Assembly (NCBI RefSeq): GCF_008831285.2
Contig: NC_045141.1
Coordinates: 11,272,106 to 11,336,105, forward strand
DNA: 64,000 nt
Reading direction: 5' to 3'
Source: Nymphaea colorata
Taxonomy: Eukaryota > Streptophyta > Magnoliopsida > Nymphaeales > Nymphaeaceae
Part shown: positions 34,285 through 46,810 of the stretch, one piece after another
Numbering within the stretch: position 1 is the stretch's first letter
Layout of the letters: each line of letters begins with the position of its first letter
Translations under genes and position numbers: made by a program
Notes under the pieces: generated by a model
The model's database searches: none
What the model was told of the DNA's origin: nothing
What the model saw: the letters and a program-made list of their open reading frames with translations, nothing else

Positions 34285-36617
34285 ATGGCTCACAGGCAAA
34301 GCCTTAAAGATGAGACCAGTTTGAGAATCTTTTGCTGACAACCCCTAGAGAGAATAAACCGGAAATGAAACATGAATTATAAAAGTGAGAGTAGAAATGT
34401 TGCTTAGACAATCCAAGTTTCTTTTTTCCTTCTTTATGTTTAACGCCTTGGTTGGGAGCTTTCCTTTGGAATGAGAAACCCAGGCTTCATGCAGTCGTTT
34501 CGAAAAATATTAGACTGACGAGTGACAAGCAACACAAATGTTTAATTGGTAGGTGGTATTGAGATTTCAACCAATTTGTGTCCAAGATTGAGCCAAAGAA
34601 TGTTAGAGGAAGATCTATTATTCCCTAAATCAGTAAATCCTACCGTAAGCATGTCAACATTTAAAGATTCTCGGTACGAACTTCAGCCCGTATCGATCTT
34701 TCTAACCATTGAAGTTGGAAACAGAAAAAAGATGTGGATGATAACGAAACTAAAGGCAATATCAAGTGCTTAGAGATCACTGCTGAATTTATGAAAGATG
34801 GTCCTGAAGAGAACCTCTTCCAATCGATCTTTTCATGTTGCAAGTTTTGAGTCCTGCAAGGAAGTTCCTTGATGAAAGAGATTGCTGATTTTTTCGGAAG
34901 TTCCTTCTTCAAATGAAACTTTGGGGAGGCCTTTCCCTTTTAGAATGTCATTCCTTCATGATTACATACGACTTGAGATTTTTTTTTGTGATTTTTCTAA
35001 AAGAATTCCCTGCATCTTCGTCGCCGTGTCTGGGCCGAGCACACCCAAATGGAATCCTCAAAACACAACCTACACCAAGGTAAAGCACCCTATTATGGAA
35101 TCCCCGCATACATTCAACACGGATCCATATTTCAATTCTAGCAAGGCGCGACAAGTAGATTGAAGATACACAGTCATTACCCGTAGATTCAGTTAAGAAA
35201 ACTGGAAGTTCCACTCAAAGAATTGATTGCAAGTCGGATTTAAATCTGAACTTTGAACAAAATTTATCGCTATCTAATTTTGATTGTGTTAATATATCAT
35301 ATTTAATTTAGGTTGTGCTTGATAGTCTAAGATCTTAGATCCAATGTTGCATAAAAAAGTGTGTTTTAAGAGATTCTTAGTTTACACTACTAAGAATTCA
35401 AAATCTATGAACTATGTTAAAAACCACGGATTTAAGGTTGAATGAAAGCAACCTTATATCCGACTTATAATGGTACCCCAAGCAGAATCCATTGACAACC
35501 ATAACCTCATAGCAAAGCCGTCACAATTATGTTCAATGGATTTTAAACCTCAATTACTCTTTTGGCAAAAAATAAAATATCAAAAAAAAGTTCAGCAATT
35601 TTTGAGAAAAGAAAAAAATCCTGAAAAATAACAAAAGGCAAAATAACTGATAAAATGATAAAAATGGTATCATTTTTTTAACGTTCTTATCAGATCTTTT
35701 GTAGAAAAAAAAAGACCCCTTGTTTTTTAACTATCGAACAAAGTAAACCAATAAAAAAATCCACGCTCTCTTACAATTAAAGCGTCGCCAACAACCCGTT
35801 TCACTACAGTACACAGTGAACGCCATATGTTCTTGTATCTCACGTGGCCCATCCTGCCTGGATTTAAACCTTCATGTGCAACTTGAACCCGAAGATCCGG
35901 AACGAAATTTAAATTCATCAATGCCAATTCAATCAAACGCCTCTTCCGTTTTGGAAGCCAGCAAACAAGTCGGACGTTTTTTTACTCCACCTTTTCCCAG
36001 GGTTACCATTCGCTGCATGTGCAGAAGGATCCAAGAAAACGGTGTTTAATCCGTCCTTTCTTTTCAACACATTTTCCAAGGCGAAGCCGCGGCACCGCCA
36101 CTCAGAAGCGCAGATGGGTGAATAATTTCAATCAATCAAAAAGCCAATCAGGCAAAGGAATCCTGACATGGATGCCATCCCGTGAACGGTAGTAATTCCT
36201 ACCATAGCCGGCGGAGACACCATGGACAAGCAGAACATCTCCGCCGCAGACTCGATTCCCTTGTTATAACAAGAATGTCATTACAAAGGAGACTGGTAGT
36301 CGTAGATGATGGCAGGGAAACCAGTTTCATTCAGCTTCTAAGCACTTTGATCGCGATAAGAAGGGCAGAAGAGAAGCAACAGAAGAGATTAAACAGAACA
36401 TCTCCACATTCCAGCAACACAAACACAATGCACAATTCAACTTGCAGGACTAAACATCTCAAAAGCAAATGGCTCTCTCTCTCTCTCTCTCTCTGGCAGC
36501 ATGAACAGCCTCATACCAACATTCCAGAAACACAAACACAACGTAAAATTCAACTTGCAGGACTATGTACCACTTAACTTGCAGAACTAATTACATCTCG
36601 AACACACTCGCCCCCCA

Positions 36618-36659
<42 letters not shown>

Positions 36660-36689
36660 GTGTTGGCATGAGCAGTCCTTGAAATTCTT
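34285..36689. other. Intergenic between TIR element and CIPK
   Basis: No gene recognised. A plus-strand stretch at 34540-34850 has short open frames with protein-like composition but no known motif. CT microsatellites lie at about 36474-36494 and 36623-36660 (+ strand), the latter within the likely CIPK 3' UTR. Confidence 0.35.
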
Positions 36690-38003
36690 TCAAGCCGCAG
36701 TGGTGGGATTCTCCCCTTGCCACGACCACACGATGTCCTTGAGTTTGGGCCGCAGCTCGTTGCTGCAGAAGCGGTTGTAATCCAGGGTGTCGCCGCCGGA
36801 CTTCTTCATCTCTACCACCACGAACGACGGCGTCACCGCGAAGACCTCCGCCGATATCGCCAGCTGCTCCCTTCGACCGTTCTCCGGGCCCTGCATCTTC
36901 ACCCTCCTCTCGTTCTTCTTCACGCTGAACTTAACCTCCTTGGCCACCTCCTCCAGCTTGGACAGCACGTTGCTCGCCGACTCCTTGGCGGTGAACCTCA
37001 GCTCCTCCCTGGCCTTCATCTTCTCGTCGAACAGGGGCGACAGGTCGAACCCTTGAGACAATGAAATTATATGGAATGCGTTCAGGGATTCCATGCGGCA
37101 GTCGTCGTCGTCCTGTTCGAAATCGTCGGCTTTCTTCCGCGCCGAGGGGATCGGCGGCAGAGCCGCTGGCTTCTTAAACCAGGTGTTCTCCATGAGCTTG
37201 GCCGTGGTGATTCTGGTATTCGGGTTAGGATCGAGAAGCTTCAGAATTAGGCGCCGGGCGTCCGAGGAGAACCATGGCGGGCACTTGAAGTCTCCCTTGT
37301 AGATTTTCCGGTACATGGCCATGATGTTGTCATCCTGAAACGGGAGGAATCCGGCCAACAGAACGTAGAGGATGACCCCGCACGACCAGAGATCGGCCTT
37401 GGCGCCATCGTAGCCGCGCTTCGCCAGCACCTCCGGCGCGACGTACGCCGGCGTGCCGCAAGTGGTGTGCAGTAGCCCGTCGGGTTGCATGTGTTCCGAA
37501 AGGGCGCTGAGGCCAAAATCCGTGACCTTGAGGTTGCCGTCCTCGTCGAGGAGGAGGTTCTCCGGCTTCAGGTCGCGGTGGTAGACGCCACGGCTATGGC
37601 AGAAATCGATGGCGGAAATGAGTTGCTGGAAGTAGGCGCGGGCAGCGTCCTCCTTCAGACGGCCTTTGGCCACCTTAGAGAACAGCTCCCCGCCCTTGAC
37701 GTACTCCATGGCGAAGTAGATCTTCGTCTTCGTCGCCATCACCTCGTGGAGTTCGACGATGTTGGGGTGCTTCACCATCTTCATCACGGAGATCTCTCTC
37801 TTGATCTGCTCCATCATCCCCACCTTCAAGACCTTCTCCTTCCCCACCACCTTGATTGCAACGCTCTTCCCGGTCACTACGTTCCGCGCATGGTAAACCT
37901 TCGCGAACGTTCCGTGACCGAGCAGCCGCCCGAGCTCATACTTCCCGTCCAGAGCCGGGCTCTTCTTCCCTTCTTTGCCGGAGCAGTTCTTCTCCATCTC
38001 CAA
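36690..38003 (-). CDS. CIPK6: CBL-interacting protein kinase (SnRK3 family), CIPK6-like, intronless
   Basis: A 437-residue Ser/Thr kinase activated by calcineurin B-like calcium sensors, acting in calcium signalling for ion transport and stress. The kinase domain is at about 22-277. It has a glycine loop LGHGTFAKV (28-36), ATP-binding Lys51, HRDLKPEN (142-149), DFG (162-164), and an activation loop up to APE (189-191). The regulatory part has the CBL-binding NAF/FISL motif NAFHIISL (308-315) and a PP2C-interaction (PPI) region at about 337-372. All key residues are present and the length is normal for the family. The gene has no intron, as in the intronless CIPK clade. The opening [17 protein letters not shown] and [15 protein letters not shown] resemble CIPK6 most, by memory. 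It is much richer in G and C than its surroundings. The first ATG of the frame (38003) is used. CIPK number is less sure than family. Confidence 0.93.
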   Translation of the reverse strand: MEMEKNCSGKEGKKSPALDGKYELGRLLGHGTFAKVYHARNVVTGKSVAIKVVGKEKVLKVGMMEQIKREISVMKMVKHPNIVELHEVMATKTKIYFAMEYVKGGELFSKVAKGRLKEDAARAYFQQLISAIDFCHSRGVYHRDLKPENLLLDEDGNLKVTDFGLSALSEHMQPDGLLHTTCGTPAYVAPEVLAKRGYDGAKADLWSCGVILYVLLAGFLPFQDDNIMAMYRKIYKGDFKCPPWFSSDARRLILKLLDPNPNTRITTAKLMENTWFKKPAALPPIPSARKKADDFEQDDDDCRMESLNAFHIISLSQGFDLSPLFDEKMKAREELRFTAKESASNVLSKLEEVAKEVKFSVKKNERRVKMQGPENGRREQLAISAEVFAVTPSFVVVEMKKSGGDTLDYNRFCSNELRPKLKDIVWSWQGENPTTAA

Positions 38004-38408
38004 CTTATATCACCGATTAAAAAAACCGATCGACGGAGAAAGAGACCAGAAATATGAAAACAGAGAGAAAATACAGAGAGAGTGAGAGAGAAAGAAAGAA
38101 AGGAGATGACTGCGAGGGATGTGAAAGGGCCGTGACGTCCGCCGTGGTTCCAGTAGACTAACCGTCCTCAACGTGTTTCCGGTGACACGTCCGGCTATGA
38201 TTCTTCCTCTTGGGCCGGAATCCGGCGGCGTCAGGGGTGAAGCGCAGGTTCAACCCCATCTCTCTGCATTCCCCAAAACCAGACCTGAGAAGGAGGATGA
38301 CCCCTTCTTTTTCTTCTCTTCTCTCTCTATCTATCTCTCCCTATATGTCACCCACCACTCGCTACTCTGCAAGACCCTCTGAGAGAGGAATTCGTGCGTC
38401 CTTATATA
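38004..38408 (-). promoter_or_regulatory. CIPK 5' leader and core promoter
   Basis: A TATATAA box is readable on the minus strand at 38402-38408, about 400 bp upstream of the ATG. That would place transcription start near 38370 and leave a leader of roughly 370 bp. A GA-rich purine stretch (about 38035-38106 on the plus strand) lies in the leader. Confidence 0.5.
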
Positions 38409-39810
38409 GCAAGTTTGCCCTATCCGAATTACCTAAATGCCCTTAAATTTTGAACAAAATGACAGTTTCGGTGGCGGTGAAGTGTGTCCAACGTGTGATA
38501 CGTTCATTGGCTGATCTAGTTGGCAGCAAGCAGCTTGATAATGCATGAGGGACGAAGGAAACGTCCAAATAAAGATCGAATTTGATATTAAACGATCCGA
38601 CCCGAATTTAGTGTAAATATCGGATCTTATTCATATTGAGCTAAATCCGAACAATATTCGGTTTTTACTTGGATGCAGGAGAAGGAGAACTTAGACACGA
38701 CGCCATGTCGCAGGATCTTTCCAAGGAAATCGAGCTAATTCTGACCGGCAAATGATCTTTTAATGGTTTTAGTGCGTAGTGGTTGGGATAATGGAAAGAG
38801 GGAAAAGAAATCGTCAAACCGTGCATGAGGGAGAAAGGCTATCAGCAGAATCCTTTCATGATTCTAGTTAGATTCTTAAAGGTGAAAGAATTTTAGCTGT
38901 GTACGGTTTTGGATTGAAATTTTCCATCCCGGCAAGTCACCCAACAAACGCGTGGGAAACTTCTCTAGAAAAAATTCACCTGCATGCTTTGCCATGATTA
39001 CGGCTTCTTGTAGTTCCATTTATCCATATCAAAAAGGACATGCTTTATATCCTAATGCCTCCACATATATTTCGAGCTGCATTGGAGTAGTCAAAATTCT
39101 TCCGCCTTACAGATCGTTTCCAAACATGGTGCAATATTCTTACAAGTATTTCACTCATTCTTACAGATCCCTTCCAAACATTGTGCAACATTCTTACAAG
39201 TATTTCACTCATTCTTGACTTGATGGCACAACATTTAAAAGGAAAAATAAAGTTGAGCTTGTGACAAGGAATATCAATGGATTAGACATATTCAAATTAT
39301 TAAATTGATTTTGAAACTACTTATATAAATCTTGCCAACATATTCAAATCCAACTTACTAATCTGATTTGGAGTCGATAATTATATTCAAGACTTCTGCC
39401 AGACTACATCTAAATGTCAAGGAAAAATTAATGTTAAAAGTTAAAAACTCGTCACTTAAATGACCATAAATCATTATTAAAGTCCCCATAAACCAACAGT
39501 GCACCAATAAACTATTGTGAGTGTCAATAATGTAGTGACTATTTCTTAATAATAAATTTTAAATTTTAATCATCTGACAACATTTGATTTGGCATCTGGG
39601 CGGCATGATTAAATTACCCTAAATATAAGATCTCATGCCTAACATGATTAAACTCTTTAAGCATGATGAACTCAACTCATTGGTTTAAGTAGGATCCAAT
39701 TAAGGTGAAGTCGGTAAAAGCAGGTGGGTGGAGCCCAACAGACAGACGCTGGTTCCATTCGTGTTCGGTGGGGCTCGAACTACGCCTGCGCGCCCCCACC
39801 TTTCTTGTAG
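38409..39810. other. Upstream region of CIPK and intergenic DNA
   Basis: No gene recognised. Includes a GATCCGA-type stretch (38570-38660) like the interior of the TIR element at 50643, and a tandem pair of about 54 bp at 39109-39217 (phrase TCTTACAAGTATTTCACTCATTC occurs twice). Confidence 0.4.
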
Positions 39811-40200
39811 CTACCATGGATGATCGAATATATAAGAGCTCGAAGCTTCCCTCCTCTTTCTTCTCTTGTCTTTTTGGTGTTGTTTTTCTGATCTTATTTT
39901 GTGGTTGCAAAAGGCGAGAGACTTTGACCACCTTCCTCCTCACACTGTTGTCGCCTTCACCCCAACTTCACAGCAGCCACCGTTTACTGCTTCATCCTCG
40001 CCTGCCAGCTGCTTCTCGCCGTCTCTTCTTCTTCTTCTTCCCCGAAGCTGGCCCTCACTTGATCAATTGCCAGGCAAAGTAGCATCTTAAACGTGCTACA
40101 AACTAAAGGTTGATGCAATGGATATACAACACCGACTTGGCTATTCGGCCATCGACGGCGATCTTGACGGCGATCTGGCATGATCCACCGGCGGTGGCTG
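39811..40200 (+). other. Gene-like island of unknown nature
   Basis: An ATATATAAG box (about 39828-39836) is followed by CT-rich leader-like sequence and about 250 bp of GC-richer DNA, unlike its AT-rich surroundings. The 125-codon frame over it (39705-40082) has a hydrophobic run (FGVVFLILFCG) but starts before the TATA-like box and matches nothing known. It may be a promoter remnant, a non-coding transcript or chance. Confidence 0.2.
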
Positions 40201-42332
40201 CGTCCCGGAGTTCCGGCCTCACGGATGAAGCTGAACCGTTCAAATTTATTTGAGTGTGCTAATTAAATTAAATATCTGATGTCATTCTTACCTGATACTG
40301 CAGGTATTGGTGTCCGTGCCGTATCTGTTTGCTCATTAGTACGCATTGTCGGCAGTATGAGGTGTCATGTATCGGCGCATATGACTTTTCTTTTTTTATT
40401 TTTAAACGTTAAAAACAATTTTTAAAAAAATACAAGTTAAAAATACAAGCTTGCATTGGCCTCGTATGGTGTACATAATATACATGGGTTCACATGAGAA
40501 ACAGTATCAACGACATTGATTTCATTTGAGTTTATTCTTAACGCTCGTAGATCGGTGATTTGAATTTTATGATTCAAACAGCATTTTTCGATGATTTTCT
40601 TTTACTCTAGTAAGTCTGATTTTTCTGGATTCACCAAAAAACTGGCCAAAATCCACCGGAACCCATCTGTCGGCTGTTTGAGTTCAAAGAGGAAGCCTGC
40701 TGGGATACTCATTGCTTTTATCATTCTTTTTCTCGATGGGAATCCACATTGTGTAACTAAGCTCTCAATGCTAAAGCAAAGCATGACACTTAAAGGTAAA
40801 GGGTACATCACTATTGTTATTGGTGCTGATGCAGCAATACTTTTGCTCACCCAAAAAGAAAAAAAACATTAATTTTGCATGTAATTTTTTTTAAAAATAT
40901 TTATTTAACTTATATAAAAAAAATTTAAAATCATATTTCAACCCTTTTAAATTATTAAAACAATAATTCAACTCTCTTAATAAAAAATTTATAACTCTAC
41001 CTATAACTCGAACGAAACTTGTTCCGAGTTTGGCACCCTCTTGATATACAAAAAGCTACCAGTAGTTCGCCTTCCCATTATAACGCCAGACCTTTCCGGT
41101 GGAGGCTCACCTGCCTTCCCTTCCCGCTCCCGAATAATTCAAGCCCCTTCAGGCCCCACCGCCCTCTCATATTTTACCGCTTCTCTTTCTTTCCGTTCTT
41201 TCTTTCTGCACAATAGAACAGCGAAACTGATGAAACTCATCGGGTTGGGCCCCATGGCTACTCGGTTCGGGTCCTAACAAGGGTCTGACAGCTAATAGGG
41301 CTTCGGTAGAACCACAGTGCTGTTGCCTCTTTTGGGATCGTCAATGTTGTGAATCGGGCCGATCTGGCGAATCCAATTATTTTATGGAATCGGGTCGAAC
41401 CAGATCCGGAAAGGGCCCTCGTATCAGATCTGGTTCCATTGTAGCCACACAGTGGGTATGTTCTTCGTTAGGTTAGGCCGCACTGTCCTGGCAAGGCTGC
41501 AGTGACGCAGTACCTCACATCATTTATCTCTGTCTCTCAATGAGAGTGGGACAAGGACAACCTGTCTTTATTTGATATACCATTTGCTCATACAGTATTT
41601 TGGAGTGTACTCCATGTTCACTTTTTTGAGGCCCATAGTTTTCTCCCCTTATTGGTTGTGTAGGACGTTATCATTTGCAAAGTTACCGTGCCATTATAAT
41701 ATGTAAATTATTCTTATTGTTATATATATTTCTTGAGTTTTAGCTGCATGGATGTGATCTTTTACAAGTAGAAATAGAGACATCCGATAAAATTGGAACT
41801 ATTTACTTTTAAATTGGTCCGATTTGAATGAGTAAATAAAGTTTATAGATGATTGAAAGCCCCGAGGACTAAAAACTTTTGAATTTTCATGAATTATGGA
41901 ATACTTGTACCATAACTTCTAGCTTGTTCGACTTAAGATTCGTCACATGTATTGTTAAAATGGGTTTTCGTGGTTGATATGGATAAGATTTTGTAGCACA
42001 GGAAATTTCACCTTAGATGGTCGATGAACCCGCCATTCCCATTAGCTCTGTCTTACACATCGGACCAACTGCATTTGAGAGTGCATTTCTAGGTTTCATA
42101 GTAAACAAAAATTCACATTCTACCAGTTAGAAAATAAAATAAACTTAAAAATTTGATTTCCAAAATATAAAAATGGATGATATAATCATATAATAACAAA
42201 ATAAATAATAGTAACAACATCGCTAAAAGGACTTGCCAGACGAAAGGTAAGCCAAGCGCTACAAAAAAAAAAAAAAAAAGCAGAAAGAATGGAATGAAAG
42301 ATTTTCATTTCTGCTTAATGCGTACAAAGTGT
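40201..42332. other. Intergenic, no gene recognised
   Basis: AT-rich sequence with a GC-richer interval at about 41010-41530 that has no recognised coding motif. A run of A lies near 42262-42280. Confidence 0.4.
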
Positions 42333-42700
42333 CAAGGTCACAGTGTCCTACGTGATGATGGCTCTTGCACACACAGAGGGGTGGAGTCATAAAATTTTCA
42401 TGAGGGGGTCGAATTAAAGTTTCTAAACTTTGACACAAAATAAAATATCATTTTTCAAAATTTTTATATAAGATAAGTAAAATTTTCTAAAATTAACATG
42501 TAAATTTTTTTAAATTATCAAGGTTACAGTCTCCTACGTGATGATGGCTCTTGCAGACACACAGGGGTGGAGTCATAAATTTTTCATGAGGGGGTCGAAT
42601 TAAAGTTTCTAAACTTTGACACAAGATAAAATATCATTTTTCAAAATTTTTATAAAAGATAAGTAAAAATTTCTAAAATTAACGTGTAATTTTTTAAATT
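42333..42700. repeat. Tandem duplication, unit 186 bp, of a dispersed hAT-like sequence
   Basis: The phrase TACGTGATGATGGCTCTTGCA occurs in both units. Unit starts are at 42333 and 42519, and the copies match closely to about 42700. Each unit contains GGGGTGGAGTCATAAA, FATTTTTCATGAGGGGG-type sequence and a TAAAGTTTCTAAACTTTGAC stretch. The last part recurs as a diverged single copy at 44935-45070. Confidence 0.75.

Positions 42701-43824
<1,124 letters not shown>

Positions 43825-43871
<47 letters not shown>
43825..43871. repeat. TA microsatellite, about 47 bp
   Basis: Second TA run, right side of the fold-back element. Confidence 0.95.
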
Positions 43872-43874
<3 letters not shown>

Positions 43875-44934
43875 TATAGTGAGTGATTGGTGGCTTAGTC
43901 TTTTAAACTCACCAAACCATCTATATTCACTTGATGCAGATAAATGGTTGAGAGAAAAACAAAGAGAAAAATGTATTTAGGCAATTATGTAGAATACGTA
44001 AGTGGGTTGTTAGTCGTCAGATAGAGACCTGTAATTTGTACTCTCTTTGAAAAAGTAGCTTTATATGTATCATATAGATTAAGATGATTGTAGGGCTCCC
44101 AATCAGTCAATATGAGTTTTACATAATTCCTTCAATCTGCATATTTCAAGGAGAGAGAGAATCTTATTCCATCAAACAATGGATAGAAGAAAACTTAGCA
44201 GTAGACAAAGGAAAACCCTTTGCAGGGGATAATCACCCAAAACAGCCAAATAGATTTCTACGAACGGTGAAAAATTTCGAGTGAGACGGAGGAGGGTTTA
44301 CCTTAAGCTAATCAGAATAATTTGAGTGAGCAGGGAAATCCACCACCCGGCCGCAGCCCCTACACAATCCCTTGTTTTACAAAGGGTACAGTGCCTGTTT
44401 TTGGTGTTTTTAGGTACCATCTCAACTATGTTTCAACTTGCACGTCGGTGGTCCCCTTTTTACAATAAATGAAGTTGACGTCTTGAGTATTTGAAATAGA
44501 CACTCTCTACCTACTAATATTCACTCGTATGATTCTGATATGCTAATGAGAACATACAATAAATTTTAGACCGGGGCTAAGTGGACTTCAATTTGATGTT
44601 GAAAGCTCAATTCAGGTCTATTTTTTTCCAAATGCAAGTAATCATATCTTTATAAGATCTTCATTAGGTGTTGGACTTGGATGTGGATTCAGTTACCAAA
44701 TTGCATACCAAATCCACATCTGGTTAGTAATTAATCATGTCACGTAAATTCAAACCGGATCTGGCCAGATGGATCAAAGCATGGATTTATATTTGCTGGT
44801 CAGTGAGATCCTTTATTCCATTAGTAAACACACGGGTCCCGTCCCTTCTACAAAGGCACAAGCATGGTCCTTGTACGTGCATGTTGTGTTAAATATCGCA
44901 CAACTTAATTTATTTTAGTATAGGGACGTTGTCA
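43872..44934. other. Intergenic, no gene recognised
   Basis: A 66-codon frame at 44084-44284 (+) has no known motif. Confidence 0.35.
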
Positions 44935-45300
44935 GAAATTTTTCATGAAGGGGGCCGAATTAAAGTTTCTAAATTACGGTATGAGCCAAAATATTATTTT
45001 TCAAAGTTTTTATATAAAATAAGTAAAATTTTCTAAAATTTACATGTAAATTATTTTTGTTTTTTGAGGGGACACCCACCCTTGGCTCCACCCGTGGTTT
45101 CGTAAATTCCTATTCACAATGATGTGACTGGAGCTCAGAAGCAGAGCTAGGGGAAGTAGAGGCTCTGACCAAAAATTTAAAAATTTACAAGCAAATTTTA
45201 CGAAACTTTATTTATGCTATATAAAAATTTTAAAGATTCATGTTTCTGTTGTTAAAATTTTGAAACTACAATTCCTATAATTCCGCCCCCTTATTAAAAA
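44935..45300. repeat. Dispersed hAT-like repeat fragments
   Basis: 44935-45070 is a diverged copy of the 42333 unit. It is followed by GGCTCCACCC at about 45080-45090, resembling the hAT 3' end motif at 32923. The adjoining 45135-45300 has the inverse type of start (CAGAGCTAGGGG) and ends in CCGCCCCC plus a run of A. Confidence 0.45.
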
Positions 45301-46489
45301 AAAAAAAAAAAAAAAGGAGCCACTCAACCTTCATGGGATTAGCAAGTTGGAGCTGAAACGAACTTGTTCTTGAAAATTGTTCATCGAAATTGCAGTTTAC
45401 TAGTTAACTGTGAAGTTTCTTTTAGAAATTCTAACCATATGATTTGGTTTATTTTTGTTTCTTTTGTTTTCTGTAAATGGGATTTGTATATGATCCAGAA
45501 CTCATAAATCAAAGGTTTGATATTAAATGTCGAAAACGGTCAATTTGAGCAACGTCACAAATATCGTGATATTTTTGAAAATTTCACGTTATTAACATGA
45601 AAAATAAGAAAAAAAAAACGAAGAAAGGGAAATTTCCAACATGTTATTAAATTTTCATTTTCTATTTTTTAGCATTTATATTATCATAGATTCAAACTTA
45701 AATTTAAACTATTAGTTTATATCATTTCCACCATCATTAAAACATTATTCGTATCACTTTTATATACTTTTCTTTATTATGTTTTCTTCTTAGTTTCTGA
45801 TTTTTTTTTCACTTATACCTAATCTTTTATTTTTAAAAGCTCAGCAAGTTTTTTTTGAGATTTTCTAAAACAAAAAAGCCTTGGGCGAGAAGTACCTGAG
45901 AAAAATCTCATCACTAAAAACTCGAAAATGATATTTGTGACAATTTGTCGACTGTATTGGGCTTTATTCAAGCAAAAAAGTGAGTACCTTGTAGCAGGTG
46001 GGCATTCCTTGTAAAACGGTGATCAAATCAAAATATGCTTCTAACATCTCCTTACTTAGGCCGTGAGGACACCATATATTGTGCTTCTGTGAGGACACCA
46101 TATATTGTGCTTCTGTGACGGCCACACGATTCCACCCAACAGCAGACACCGACTTCTATTCTCGATGACTAAAAATTAAAATTTAACGCTAAAAAACAGG
46201 TGCAACCTGAACATTAATGATGTTTGTGCAGTAATTATTTATTAATGATTTCAATAACGGTTTATTGCACTTTTAGCAATAAAATCCAACATTTATTGCA
46301 ATAATAAAAAAATAAATTTTCAGAGTAAGAACCCAACTAAGTTAATTTCCAGTTGTCGATTTAAAGGGTCGATTTTATATAGATTTTGGCAACAATTCAT
46401 TTGCCCGAACCAAGTAGTGAAGTAAATGAACACGATCTTGTACAGTTGCTTATAGGTTTTATCTTTTATTGCTGTCAAATGTCAATTAG
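45301..46489. other. Intergenic, no gene recognised
   Basis: AT-rich. Contains a perfect tandem pair of a 27-bp unit at about 46063-46117 (phrase GAGGACACCATATATTGTGC twice). Confidence 0.45.
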
Positions 46490-46810
46490 TGGATTCAAAT
46501 AGATGTACCCTTAATCATATCCACTTTTCGAATATTAACATATTCCGATTCAAATATGAATAAAAAAAGTAATATCTGAATTCAAACCTGAAATCTGATT
46601 TTATAATCTTGAATCCGATTTTTATATTCATATCTGAATCAGGATTATGAACCAAATTTTGGTAATTTTCAAAATTAATAGCACTAGATAAAAGATATTT
46701 GTCTAAAAATGAATACAATCCGAATCTATATCTGCATCCAATAAAATATTTATGTATATTTGAATCCGATCAAATATTAATTTTTTTTTCATATCCGATT
46801 TTTTCGAATG
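46490..46810. repeat. Fragment of the GGAT/ATCC-rich TIR family
   Basis: Many variants of ATCCGATT and GAATCCGAT, as in the interior of 50643-51072, but without clear ends. Confidence 0.5.

Noticed and set aside
37485-38057. 190-codon plus-strand frame and other plus-strand frames at 36.7-37.5 kb
   Set aside because: They are antisense shadows of the GC-rich CIPK gene.
46063-46117. Short perfect tandem pairs (also at 19467, 39109 and 48500)
   Set aside because: Two-copy replication slippage products of 20-54 bp. Noted in the annotation but with no sign of function.
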